Part shown: positions 23,621-34,589 of the stretch, in pieces | Numbering within the stretch: the first letter of the stretch is position 1 | How the letters are laid out: every line of letters starts with the position of its first letter | DNA from: Tretioscincus oriximinensis | Lineage: Eukaryota; Chordata; Lepidosauria; Squamata; Gymnophthalmidae | NCBI GenBank assembly: GCA_022410635.1 | Contig: JAJVDF010000132.1 | Span: 1,116,358 to 1,180,357 of the forward strand | DNA: 64,000 bases | Direction: 5' to 3' | Notes under the pieces: generated by a model | What the model was told of the DNA's origin: nothing | Database searches by the model: none | Seen by the model: only the letters and a program-made list of their open reading frames with translations | Position numbers and translations under genes: made by a program

Positions 23621-24289
23621 ATGATTCCATTCCCATCACATCCTGACTCCAGGCCCAAGAAACTGGAAGTTCAAATGATGTTCACAGTAATCCATGCTCT
23701 GGTAACTTCCAGATTGGACTATTGTAATGCGCTCTATATGGGGCTGCCCTTGAAAACGGTTCGGAAGCTACAGCTGGTGCAGAATGCAGCCGCTAGACTG
23801 CTGACAGGGACAGCTGGCCGGACACACATCACACCGGTCTTGAAAGAGCTGCACTGGCTGCCCATTCGCTACCGAGCCCAATTCAAGGTTTTGACTTTAA
23901 CTTACAAGGCCCTAAATAACTTGGGCCCCAAATATCTAAAGGAAGACCTTCTTCCATACCAACCTGCCCATGCCTTAAGATCTGCAGGAGAGGCCCTCCT
24001 GGTTGTACCACCCCTTTCAACAGCCAGTGGAGTGGGAACCCGGGCTAGGGCCTTCTCGGTGGTTGCCCCTCGTCTTTGGAATAGTCTCCCCCTCGAGGTG
24101 CGTCTGTCATCATCGTTGTATTCTTTTAGAAGGTCCTTGAAGACGCACCTCTTTTGCCTGGCCTTTGGCTGAAGAAATGCCATCTCTATCCCTACTTTTA
24201 ATATTGTTTTATACTTTTTTAATTTTTGTAGTGATGTTTTACTGTTTTTGCCGCCCTGAGACCTTCGGGTATAGGGCGGGGTATAAGTA

Positions 24290-24320
<31 letters not shown>

Positions 24321-24322
24321 AT
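23621..24322 (+). pseudogene. L2-like LINE (LINE-B), ORF2 C-terminus and tail
   Basis: An uninterrupted frame to 24172 encodes the C-terminal part of a non-LTR reverse transcriptase: [43 protein letters not shown] and [15 protein letters not shown], in the order typical of L2-clade elements. The catalytic palm is absent, so the copy is 5'-truncated. The stop is followed by a short 3' UTR with GCCGCCCTGAGACCTTCGGG and an AAATAAAT tail to about 24322. The open frame and preserved tail suggest fairly recent insertion. The tRNA-derived SINEs at 7.2 and 45.4 kb share the tail. Confidence 0.88.
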
Positions 24323-24834
24323 TCAAACTTCCCATTCAATCCATCTAGTGCATGAATGAAGCATGAATGCTACTGGACAAGAGCACAGCACACACGGCAT
24401 GTGCATAGTAGGCACAACCTTTTCCATTCAAGAGTGTATTGTCAGGCATGTTTAAATGTTACAAAGCTCGGAATGCACCTTCCGAAAAAAGGGAATGATT
24501 ATGAATTGCTTAAAAGCAGCTCATGCAACACAGGGCAGAAACTAGGGTTCTGTAGCCAGGGCAAACACACTGGTGGCTGTTGGAGGCAGCACCACATTTA
24601 TGGCCATTGGCCTCTGGAGCTGGATTTATGTAGTGTTGTCTTTTCTAGGGTGCCTTGCCTTCTTCTTCAGTTGTAATGCAGTGCATCAATGCTGTGATGA
24701 ACTGAGAATTCACTGAACTGGGGTGAGGGACAGATTTACCAGCACTGGAGCATCATGGGGCTTCATTATGGCCATGAATACAAGATAGGTCTAAGAATGA
24801 TTTCAAAACAATAGGGTTTTTGTGAAGTGATAAG

Positions 24835-24990
24835 AAGAAGAAAAAGGAGGAGGAGGAGGAGAAGAATTAGAAGCAGATTTAAAAGAAGAATTAGAAGCAG
24901 AAGCAGAAGCAGAAGCAGAAGAAGCAAAAGAAGAAGAAGAAGAAGAAGAAGAAGAAGAAGAAGAAGAAGAAGAAGAAGAAGAAGAAGAAG
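24835..24990. repeat. (GAA)n array on a SINE tail
   Basis: AAG/GAAGCA triplets grow into a long GAA run that abuts the 3' end of the minus-strand SINE at 24991. The frames of poly-Leu or poly-Arg are low-complexity. Confidence 0.9.
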
Positions 24991-25160
24991 AATTGGGTTT
25001 TTATACCCCACTTTCCTCATTGAAGGGACTCAAATCGGTTTACAAAGTTTTTTTCACCTGAAGGTTTACATTCTATCTTCCCCACCACACTGTGGTGGTT
25101 CCCATTTATCTAGTCACAGAATGTTGCAATTTCTTGCAATTCTTGCTTTCAATTAGCAAG
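24991..25160 (-). mobile_element. SINE with TTC tail, minus strand
   Basis: Complement of the family at 33393-33690 and 63745-63945. It shares GGGTATAA.., the ..TTTGAGTCCCTTCA..-type text and ATTGCAAGAAATTGCAA. The tRNA-like head is missing. Confidence 0.75.
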
Positions 25161-25348
25161 GCAGAAGCTGTATATCTGCTGGTCACATGAACTACTCAGT
25201 TAAAGTGCAAACATTCCATCAGCCCTTGTTTGCATGTTCCTCAGTACTGAGTTTTAGGGATCTATTATGACACATCAAATGTGTTGCCTATGTGTTGTAA
25301 TGGGCCTCCAAAATGCATTATTGAGCTTCTGTAAATACATTATTGAGT

Positions 25349-26510
25349 CATAGGCTGCATTCCCATTGTCCCTTAATGCCCGCACGACTGCGAAGCCAAA
25401 GTCCATTGTTCCGACTGTGTTACCATAAAACAGACTCAGGCTCTGAACGCACTTGGGGTTTTAAAATGGAGTGGAAATCACTCTGCTTTGAACCCAAGCA
25501 CTCCGTTTTGAACCTCAACATGAATGGAATAGCACCCACGCAGCCAATGTGTGTTGCAGTTCCCATTTTATAGCACAGGAGGTAGGCGAGGCAGCTGCAG
25601 CTGTGGACTGCTGAGGAGGCGGTGGTGCTGGTGGAGCCGCCTCGCCTGCCTCCTTCGCCCCTTTCCTAGCTACCTGAACGGCACCGCTGCCTCCTCAGCC
25701 ACCTGTCCAAAGCCATCTCCGTCCCCGGACTGCAGCTGGTGGCGGCGCAGGCGAGGTGGCAAAACAGGAAGGCAAAGCAACTGCAGTTGCAGGCTGCTGA
25801 GGAATCCGTGGTGCTGGCAGAGCTGCCTCGCCTGCCTCCTTCACCCCTTTCCGCCTTCCGTGGCAGGAGAGCAGCCTCCTCCTCAGCGGGAGGGAACCGT
25901 TCTGATTTAAAGGGTCCCGGAAGTGATCACTCGATGTTCAAGTCACACAGCACATTTTTTTGATGCGCATCAGATGGTAAATCTGCGTTGTTGATGTTCA
26001 AAACACGCGAATGACAGAAAAGGACATCAGCAACGCTGATTTTCCATCTAATGCGCAGCAAAAAAAGTGCTGTGTGATTTGATCATCGCCCGAGCACTTC
26101 GGGGACTGTTTAAATCAGAACGGCCCTCTCTCGCTTCGCACTGGGGCGCGCGTTAAACCCAAGTGCGTTCATAGCCTCAGAAGTGCTGCAGCATCACTCT
26201 GCTCTGCAGTTCGTCGTGAAATTGCGTCGTCGCTGCTGCTTGTTATAATTTGTGCCACTTGTACACTGACAACGGAGATCAGGCAACAAAAAGCGAGCAA
26301 GAGAGCGAGGGCCGGGGGCTCTCTTGTTTGGCATTCCCTCCAGGCTCAGCAGCTTCCCTCCCTCCTCTGGAAAATCAGATTCTTCCAGCTACTGCAGCCC
26401 AATGAAAGAGATTCATTGAGCACTGTCAGCTCACAGGAATTGGGTTCATTTTGGAACAATAGAATCCGTTTTCCATTGGCTTTTAAAGTTCTATTGGGAA
26501 TGCAGCTTTA
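25349..26510. mobile_element. Nested inverted-repeat element with GC-rich core
   Basis: Several inverted-repeat pairs lie inside each other. The outer pair is GCTGCATTCCCA (25354-25365 with 26495-26506). A middle pair, GAACGCACTTGGG, occurs near 25445 and its complement near 26157-26170. An inner pair is CCGTTCTGATTTAAA (from 25897, with 26109-26123). The innermost pair, about 34 bp, shares TCACACAGCAC and GATGCGCA (25943-25976 with 26044-26077). A CpG-rich tandem duplication lies inside (25590-25850). No transposase motif is present. It may be two elements, one inserted in the other. Confidence 0.6.
25590..25850. repeat. 188-bp tandem duplication, GC-rich
   Basis: GCAGCTGCAGCTG.. to CTGCCTCCTTCGCCCCTTT near 25590-25665 recurs near 25778-25850 with about 80 per cent identity by eye. 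Translated frames show the same similarity (CSCGLLRRRWCW and CSCRLLRNPWCW), but nothing supports a protein. Confidence 0.6.
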
Positions 26511-26514
26511 GTGT

Positions 26515-27265
26515 TGTGGAGTAATGGGATGGCTCATATCAGAGCATCTTTTGGCATGATGTGAGTGTGGGGTGGGGACATCAAACCTGCTTTGGTATCA
26601 CCATATCACATGGCCATACAAATTCAGTAGGACATGGATTGGCCAATCCCCCCCGGCCTTAATTGTCCTGCCCAACCCACCTTACTAAAGCTTCTGTTGG
26701 TTCCTGAAGATAGAAGCTTTAGGGCAAATAGATCTACAACATACTATTCTCCAACTGCTGTTTTAAAATCCACATAAACAAACAAGCCCATAATAAAATA
26801 TACTATAGTTTAGTATAAACCTTATTGAATACCTTTAATAGAGATTGGTCTCACTATTAAAGTGCCTGCAGCTGAGGGTTTGGATTGTCATTGAAATCAG
26901 TTCAACAAAAATTTCTCATTATTGTTCAGTTCTTCTTGTTGCCAGGTTGCAACGGTGCAATAACCTTAATAGTCACAAATAAACAAAGGGCTCTTCTTGT
27001 TTCCTTTCACCCTCTGCTTTCCTGCCTGAAGCTTCATACCCATCCTGCCCTTTTCCCGGTTTAAATCAACATTTGGCGACTCAACTTTTAACCTCTCCTC
27101 TGTTGAACTGCTTCCTGGTTATTTGCTCAGCAAAGCTGTTTCTGCTTCAGAGATTCTATGAAGTGCTAACCTAGCTACATAGACAGCTTCCAATTACTTT
27201 GCAGGAAAAGACTTTTCTAATAGCAGCTCAAGAACTTCCTCAGCCAATCCGTTTTACTGCAAGAA
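26515..27265. other. Unannotated sequence
   Basis: No clear feature. It may contain the eroded 5' part of the hAT element that follows. Confidence 0.35.
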
Positions 27266-27279
27266 ACTGTAGAAGTTGT

Positions 27280-28045
27280 TGCATTAGCCAATTGAAAGTC
27301 AAAATTCTCACTCACATGCCAGCACTGAAAGTAGTCACCCCATCAGCTGATCACCTCAACAAGTATTCATCCATGTTTGAGACACTACATGATGAATTTT
27401 GCAGAAGATTTGAAGACTTCAGAGCAGTTGGGAGTGAAATGCACATGATTTCTTCTCTCTTTACATGGATAATGCAACCAGTGATGTCCAGCTTGAACTC
27501 ATTGATCTGCAGCCTGACAGTCTACTGGCCGAGCATTTTAAATCAGTATCTCTGCTGGAGTTTTATTCTTCTCTCAAAGAGGAAAGCTTTCCACACATAA
27601 GGAGGCATGCTCAGAGGATGTAAGTTCTCTTTGCATTTACCTACGTAGGTGAACAAACATTCTCAGTGATGAAGTTCAAGAAATCCAGCCACAGATCCCT
27701 TCTCAGTCATCATCACTTGTGCGCTGTCCTTCGCACATCCACCACAGATAAATTCAACCTGACTTCAATGCACTTTAGTTTTTTAACACTGTATCAAAGT
27801 GAACAATCACAAGTTCATTAAAGTTCACCATCTCATCATTAAATAATGATGTAATTAGGGACTCCATATTTTAATTGAATCTTTGTATTGTTTAACTTAC
27901 TGTTTGTTTATGAAGGGATAGTATTATAATATATATACTATATACAATATTAGGTAGAACTGAGTTAAGTATATTAGTCCGGCCCTCTAAAACCATCCAA
28001 ATTTTTCATGTGGCCCTTTGGGAAAATTAATTGCCCACCCTCTAT
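27280..28045 (+). pseudogene. hAT transposase, C-terminal remnant with 3' terminus
   Basis: Two frames together resemble the C-terminal part of hAT transposases of the group that also gave rise to ZBED and GTF2IRD2-type host proteins. One frame (27199-27600) carries HLNKYSSMFETLHDEFCRRF. A second frame, from about 27450, carries DVQLELIDLQ, AEHFKSVSLLEFYSSLKEE and FPHIRRHAQRM, and continues with EQTFSVMKFKKSSHRS. The last block lies in the hAT dimerisation region. One frameshift near 27450 and the missing N-terminus make it a pseudogene. The sequence near 28000-28045 (GGCCCTTTGGGAAAATTAAT, then TGCCCACCC) resembles a hAT 3' terminal inverted repeat. Confidence 0.7.
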
Positions 28046-28049
28046 TGGA

Positions 28050-28440
28050 CTATCAATGGAGAACTTCACCCTTACCATTTTACTTACCATTCAGATGCTG
28101 CCTTAGTTCGAATGAGAGCCCCAGAAGGCACTGCAGCGCTTTCCTAACTACAATCCCCAGAATTCCCTGTGATTCTGCCTACTGTTCCCAGGCAGTCCCT
28201 GGACTCCAAGAGCCAATGAAACCTTTACACTTGCATAAAAGCAGCTCTGGAGTCTGGAGAGATTTTTCTTCGGGACTTTAAAATGGAGGTCCTGTCTACA
28301 AGGAGCCTTATTCTGGGTAGTGTCTCGGAGGCTTGTGGAAATCTCATGATATAAGGAGGCTACTTACTGTGCTATAAAGACCTTTAGAGCACATGGAAGG
28401 CTGACACACGTGTATCTGTGGCTCATACGGAACGTATAAT
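28050..28440 (+). repeat. Unclassified interspersed repeat R1, copy 1
   Basis: About 380 bp similar to the reverse complement of 38335-38750. Shared landmarks are CTTTCCTAACTACAATCCCC, AGAATTCCCTG, CTTCGGGACTTTAAA and CTTTAGAGCACAT. No coding motif or family could be assigned. Confidence 0.65.
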
Positions 28441-28862
28441 CACCTTCAATGCGTAGGAAATAGAACGTGGGGATCGGGTCTTTGTTAAGAGTGACTATTA
28501 AATTTTCACACATGGTTAATAGTATGAGTTCTAATTGTTGGTATTGCCATGTTTGTAAAGGAGTTTATATAAATACTAGTGGAGGCCTGCAAAAAAATTG
28601 CGGGAGTTGGATTCACCTCCTCAAGCCCTCCTTGTTTCCCCCCTGACCCATTTCCTCTTTCTCTTCCTGTTTCTCTTCTCTTTGTGCAAAAACTCTATCT
28701 GTCCTCCATCTTGTTTTGGGTTGCTCCTGATTGGATTATATGCAATCAGAAGTAGTTTAGTTGGGAATCACAGTGACAGGTGCTTTATTTAGGGTTATAA
28801 TGTGGTGGTTTTAGCAAAAGGTGCAACCATTTTGAAATATCACATAAATAATTATTAATACA

Positions 28863-29310
28863 ATCATGGGAGAATCAATTAAATGGATGAAGGTGAAATA
28901 TCAACAGTTAATTTAGATGAGATTGAAAAATATTTCTCTGATAGCTCAACAACAGCAGCTCGTTCCATTCTAGTGTGGGGGTGGAAAGATAGCCCTAAGT
29001 GGATGGTCCAAAACTGGATAAAATATTTCTTAGAAACTATGAAATTTGAATTGATGTGGGAGAGGAGGAGATTTTACATGGTATAAATGGTTCCCTGAAT
29101 GTATTGTACTCGAGCCCAGATAGAATTGATCGAAAGCTTATATAGAAGGAAAGGAAACTGGCTCAAACTGGGTGAATACAAGTGAAATAGTTTTGCCTAC
29201 AATAAATAAATGGTTGTAAATAATGCTTTTTTATTGTATATACTGTATATATGTATATATTTTATATGTTATGTTGTTATTATGCAATATTTTTTTTAAA
29301 AAAGACTGAT
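28863..29310 (+). pseudogene. L1-like ORF2 C-terminal remnant
   Basis: The frame 28883-29086 contains TTAARSILVWGWKD..KW, which resembles the (T)AAR.I.A..WK block near the end of L1 ORF2. Reading then shifts and ends in an AT-rich stretch with TATGTTATGTTGTTATTATG and an A-rich end near 29300, as in L1 3' UTRs. Decayed and 5'-truncated. Confidence 0.5.
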
Positions 29311-29319
29311 GTAGATTTT

Positions 29320-30930
29320 TAATTCACTGAAAAACATGGGAATTTCAGAAGCCAATTTATTAAGGAAACCTGATGAAGCTGAGGACTCTAATCCAACATG
29401 GTGGGGACTGTCAGTCTTGCTTCTAGAACCCTCTGGGAAGCTCTCCTATCAAATTTTGACTTCCACACTTCCCAGTCTTCATTTCCTGTCTGCTCTTCAG
29501 CCCACAGTTATCATGCAGGAGCTCATGAACAGAATGACAGAGTGGATCATGCATCTGCTAAGAACTACTCCTTCCTATCACTGCGTTTTTCTCATGTTCA
29601 CTTGTGACCTAATCTAACTGTGATTTATCCGTTTACAGAGGTTCTAATTTCTCAAGAACCTGATCTGACATGATCTTGATTTCCTACAACAGTTCCCATC
29701 CATCACCTCTTGGGAAATTCATGCTTGCTTTGGATTTTGATCTCAGACCTTCCATGAAAGTAAAAGATGTGTGTAATTTTTTGCCCACTCCCTGTCTTCT
29801 GTGTCAATAAATTACTCCGAGCTTCTCTTTGCCACTTTCACTGACCTTGTATTTCTTTATATTACGGTCTTGAAACTTTTGAAATTTTGTTGATTCTGTC
29901 TATTATATAAAAGTTCTTGTCTCTATGTGTACAATACACTTTTTTGTCTTTTTTTCTGATGAGTACACAGATATTATCTTTGCTTTTTTTNAAAAAAATC
30001 TTCTCATAAGCCCTGCCATATACCATGCCAGAGGTGGCGCTTCCCCAATTCAGTTTTTCCTAACAATGGTCTGGAATGATGTTTAAGATTTTTTTGCACC
30101 TACGTTCAAAGATGGTCTCTGGGAAATATTTCCATTCATTGACTAGGCGACTGTTTCCTCCCTTTCCTACTTTCACAAGCTGAAGTATTCCTTCCCCTAG
30201 TCCAAGAACACGATCTTTGAAGGTTGTATTCTAGCAGGTGATGAGATAATTAGCAAAACTAATTATTCTCCCTGTAGAAAAAAACCCTGAAAAACTAGGT
30301 ATTGGCCAATTTTTAGCTGATGTCCATCCTGCATTCTAACTTTGCTGCGACTTCTATACGATGCTCGTTCCCTCTCACTACAATATGTAGAACACAGAAA
30401 GGATAGAATGCAGTATTTGCATTTTGGCAAACACATCTCTAGATGAATGATTGTGGGTGCTTAAAAGCAGCCCATGCAAGCAAATTTAAGACCGTTGACA
30501 CGTTTACTTGGCTCAACGACTAGTGAATCTGGATTGATTTGGTCCACATTCATTGCAGCATTGCACATCAGCATCAAATAGGCTGAACCATTCAGAAGTG
30601 AGACAATATGTGCTACCTGCCATACAAATGTGCAAAACAGAATGATGCAGTAGAAGCTCTGATAGGAGCTTCTTCGCCATCATTCAAATGCAAGTGGGGA
30701 TTCAGAACAAATATTCCCTGCCAGGACTCTATGCTCACCTGAAGACATTGTGCAAGCTATGATTCTTCAGATGTTCTGAATTAAAATTTCCAGCCTTCCA
30801 CTTTCAACATGCAATAGCTGCTGGGGCTAGTATGGAATTCTAGATGTAGAATGCTGAAATTGACATTCCAGGTACATTTGGTTTGCTGCAAATTGAGCAG
30901 CCACAATCTATTCTATAGATATTAGCAACA
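29320..30930. other. Unannotated sequence
   Basis: No gene or repeat was recognised. Overlapping frames at 29336-29617 have no motif. Confidence 0.35.
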
Positions 30931-30934
30931 ATGG

Positions 30935-31143
30935 GGATGAAAACTATGGAAAATCTAGTCAGTATATTAAAAGGCAGAGGCATTGTCATGTTGACAAAGG
31001 TCTGTCAAGCTATGGTTTTCTCAGTTGAAATGTATGGCTGCTGGAACTGAAGGCTGAGTGTTGAAGAATAGATGCTTTTGAATTTCAGTATTCAAGAAGA
31101 CTTTGAGAGTTCCCTGAACTGCAAGGAGATCAAATCAGACAAC
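30935..31143 (+). pseudogene. BovB (RTE clade) LINE fragment
   Basis: The sequence follows the BovB ORF2 3' region: AGTCAGTATATTAAAAGGCA, ACAAAGGTCTGTCAAGC, TATGGTTTTCTCAGT, GAAGAATAGATGCTTTTGAA and CTGCAAGGAGATCAAATCAG in the expected order. Frame is not maintained. BovB is abundant in squamates, which supports the suggested host. The 3' end is missing. Confidence 0.75.
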
Positions 31144-31149
31144 GGTAAA

Positions 31150-32525
31150 TGAAATTGTTCCTGACTGCATGATCGTACAGCTAGGAGCTGTGTTCTGCTC
31201 TATTTTCCTCTTGGCTTTTGTTTTGTTTATCACACTATAGTGATTTTCTGAATGTGTGACTCTACACAAAGAAATGACAGACATGATAAGAGCTCAGGTT
31301 TGCCCAGCATTGGCTCTTGCCATTTGGTAGGAGCAGTAAGGGGCGAATGCAGGATCTTAATAAGATTTCTCAGTTTCTTCTTGGCATCTGGAGTTGACTT
31401 GCCTTCAACTAAGTAGCTCAAGATCCATGGCTGTATTTTTAGGCAGCATGTCAATATGTGCATGACTAAAGTTCAGGCTTTCAAAAGCAACCTTCTAAAA
31501 GTAACTGAGGGAGAGAGCTGAATGATAAGATGATATGACATTAAAAACAAGTACAGAGCCAGCAGCTTGTGTTTCACAGATACAATTTCTCACATCCTCA
31601 TCAGCTCCCTAAATTCCATTGCTAAAGAAACTTCAATATTGATTTAAAAATAGAGAGCCACCATATCTTGTCATGAGACCGTTACCATCCTTCAATACCT
31701 ATTTTTCAGCACCTGGAGATCTGTTGAAAAGATGTTTATACATAGGATAGTGTGGTAAGATCCAATGTCTAGACTTCCTGTACATCACAAAATATCATAT
31801 CGCATGCATCTGCTGATATTGCAGATGGCTAAGCCTTAAAATGGTTGTTATTTATTTTATTTAATGATTTTAACGGCACCCTTCACCAATGGTCCCGGGT
31901 AACAGAAGAAGAAATAATAAACAAACAAACACATTAATAAAGTGTTTAAAAAGATCCCTATCCTCCCTCCTTCCAAAGGAAGGACAGAACTGAATTTAGA
32001 TAAGTTGATTCCTAACAATTAAATAAATAATACATGTGGGAGCATTTAACTTTGTGCATCTATAACTAACCTTTCAGCCAGTTATTACTTCTGATGAACA
32101 ACCATGGAACATCCTAATCACATTTAAATTTTAATCCACTTCCGGACCATTTTCAGAATGGAAAAGTAAATAGTCATTTTCTTTCCAGATTATCTAAATC
32201 AAAGGAAGGTTTTCTGATGCCCAAAGAAAACTTCTTGCCACCTTGTTGATGGGTTATTTCACTCTGAAATGAATGGAAGCTAAACTCATACCATCCTCCC
32301 ATTTTACAGAATGCAAAAAAAATGTATACCTCAGTTTTAAAAACCGTTGGGAAAAGCAATGACTAAAGCGCTTTCCCCATGGTATACTAAAATGTTCCAT
32401 TGTAACTAGTATACCAAATCTGGGAATTTGGTACAGTGCACAGCTGAGAATTCGGTGCAGCATGCATGTCTAAATGCATAAATGATGCACAACAGCCTGG
32501 ATGTTCAGGGCTGAATGCTGCAGGT
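31150..32525. other. Unannotated sequence
   Basis: No gene or repeat family was recognised. Confidence 0.35.
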
Positions 32526-33392
32526 TGCTAAGGTCGTTCATTTTGTTATTTATATAATGCTATCAATGCGCAGAGTGTTATACAGAACACAAAGAAAATA
32601 CAAAACAAGTACAAAACAATACAAATTGAAATTAGATGGAGTGACAAAGATCAGTAGGGAGTAGGTTCCATTAGTATGGAGTGACAAGGAAATAAGGGTG
32701 GAGACAGGGCCAGGGCCAGGAGGTGTTTACTCTGGGCTGAGCCAGCCGTTTTGAATGAACAGAATGAAGGCTACGAGAGGGCTGGTAGAAAGAGACAAGG
32801 GAAGAAAGATATGAGGGTGCTAAATTGTAGAAAGACTTAAAGGTTTATACTGAATGCCATAAGGAAAAGGTAACCAGTAGAGATGTTTCAGCAGAGGGGT
32901 AACATGATCAAATCAACGGGACTGAAAAATAACTTTAGCTGCAGTGTTCTGAATAGAAATGAGAGGGTGGCGACCAACAAAGATGATCTCACAATTATCA
33001 AGGTGGGAGATTATGAGAGCCCATATAAGGATTTTAGCAATATCAACAGTTAGGAATGAATGAATTTCGGAAATGTTATAAAGAAAGAAATGACAGGTCT
33101 TGGTAACTGAAGTGATGTGGGGTTGAAAAGAAAAAGTAGAATCAAAGAGGAATCCAAGATTCTGAGCTTTGATCATGGCAGAAAAGGAGAAATTATTGAC
33201 AGCAAATGAGAGGCGCAAGAGGAAAGGAGCGAGGGGGCAGAGATACGAAGATGAGTTTTGGTCATGTTCACCTTAAGCCTGTGGTTGGTCATCCAGTCAG
33301 TGATAGCAAAGAGACAGTTAGAGGTACGATTTGTAAATGCGGACATGAGATCAGGTGTGGATAAATATAACTGAGTATCATTGGCATAAAGA

Positions 33393-33700
33393 TGGTAAGG
33401 CACAGATAACTCAGTCGCTAAGGAATCCNTCTCTGACCTGGGAGATGGAGTTTCGAAGCCCTGTGTCGGACATGGGGAGGGATGAGCACCTTCCACCAGC
33501 TTGTAGCTCTAGCCAACTCAGCTACTTGAAAGCATGAATTGCAAGAAATTGCAACTGACTGTAAGTAGATACATGGGAACCCCCACAACCTGGTGGGGAA
33601 GATAGAATGTCAACCTTCGGGCAAAAATACCCTTGTAAGCCGCTTTGAGTCCCTTTGAAAGGTGAGAAAAGTGGGGTATAAGAACATTCTTCTCCTTCTC
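33393..33700 (+). mobile_element. tRNA-derived SINE inside LINE-C
   Basis: The head has a box A-like TAACTCAGTCG (33407-33417) and a box B-like GTTTCGAAGCC (33450-33460). The body includes GCATGAATTGCAAGAAATTG and the 3' part GCCGCTTTGAGTCCCTTTGA followed by GGGGTATAAGAAC. It splits the RT of LINE-C, so it inserted after that LINE. A pyrimidine-rich array extends from its 3' end. Confidence 0.8.
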
Positions 33701-33799
33701 CTTCTCCTCCTCCTCCTCCTTCTCCTCCTCCTTCTCCTCCTCCTTCTCCTTCTCCTTCTCCTTCTCCTCCTTCTCCTTCTCCTTCTCCTCCTTCTCCTT

Positions 33800-33833
<34 letters not shown>

Positions 33834-33850
33834 CACTACCACTACTACTT
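33690..33850. repeat. (CTT/CTC)n then (CTA)n microsatellite
   Basis: TTC/TCC triplets of mixed order lead into TAC triplets and end near 33850. The array starts at the SINE 3' tail. Poly-Leu and poly-Arg frames across it are low-complexity. Confidence 0.92.
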
Positions 33851-34589
33851 CTTATGGAATCCAAAAGAGCTAATGAGTTGTCCAAGAGAAGATGTATAGA
33901 TTGAGAATAGATTGAGGGCCCAGAACTGAACCTTGAGAAACACCAGTGGATAGGGATAAGAAGGAAAGAAAGCACCTTAAAAGAACAGTTAGATATATAG
34001 GAAGAGAACCAGGACAATACCGTGCCTTGGCAGCTCAAAGGGGTGCTAGAAGAATGGTGTGATTCACTGTGTTGAATGCAGCAGGTAGATCTAAGAGGAT
34101 AAGAACAGAGGATAAGTAAAGCCTTTGGTTTTACTTAGAAGAAGATCATTAGAAACTTTNGCTAGAGCAGTTTCAGTAGAGTGGCAAGAATGGAAACCAG
34201 AATGGAGATAGTCTAGAGCCGAGGAGGATGTGACAGGAGTCACACAACGGGTATACACGATGCGTTAAAGCACTTTAGAACTAAAGGGAAATAGTGATAT
34301 GGGTTGATAATTTGTGAGATGGGAATGGCGAAATGAGGTTTTTTTTAAATATTGGCTTATTTATACTTAGTGGGAAAAGAACTCGTAATGAGGGACAGAT
34401 TAACAATATGTACTAAATGAGGAAGAATAGTAGGGATCACAGTGAGAAGAAAGAAGGGAGGGACAGGATCAAGAGGGTAAATAGCAGGATCAGCAGAGCG
34501 AACACCAAGTTCAAGTTCAGAACTGTAGAAGGTTAGAAATCAGAGAAATGCTGCTGATTGGAAAGGTCTTNTCAAAGCTGAACAATCCT

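Larger units (their letters stand above)
32530..34570 (-). pseudogene. L2-clade LINE (LINE-C), minus strand, interrupted
   Basis: From high to low coordinates the minus strand keeps an L2-type RT. PIFKK lies near 34340, DYLHSGFHSCHSTETA near 34170-34220, LLDLPAAFNTVNHTIL near 34050-34120, and [11 protein letters not shown] near 33900-33940. After the interruption follow YANDTQLYLS near 33360-33400 (catalytic YADD changed to YAND), FAITDWMTNHRLKVN and GFLFDSTFSFQPHI near 33120-33165. The last block is ISHLDNCEIIFVG near 32970-33010. The 3' UTR ends near 32535 in a TATATAAATAAC-type end. The interruption at about 33393-33850 is a SINE with its microsatellite. Frameshifts, stops and the loss of the first catalytic aspartate show it is dead. 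Confidence 0.8.

Noticed and set aside
23902..24339. Minus-strand frame opposite the L2-like RT
   Set aside because: It is the antisense shadow of the RT frame, which has clear motifs on the plus strand.
25551..25963. Possible Cys-rich protein
   Set aside because: The similarity between its two halves is explained by a 188-bp tandem duplication; there is no start context, splice site or known domain.
33610..34038. Poly-Arg/Leu/Gly frames
   Set aside because: They come from the CTT/CTA microsatellite on the SINE tail; only the short part above 33900 is LINE coding text, in several frames.
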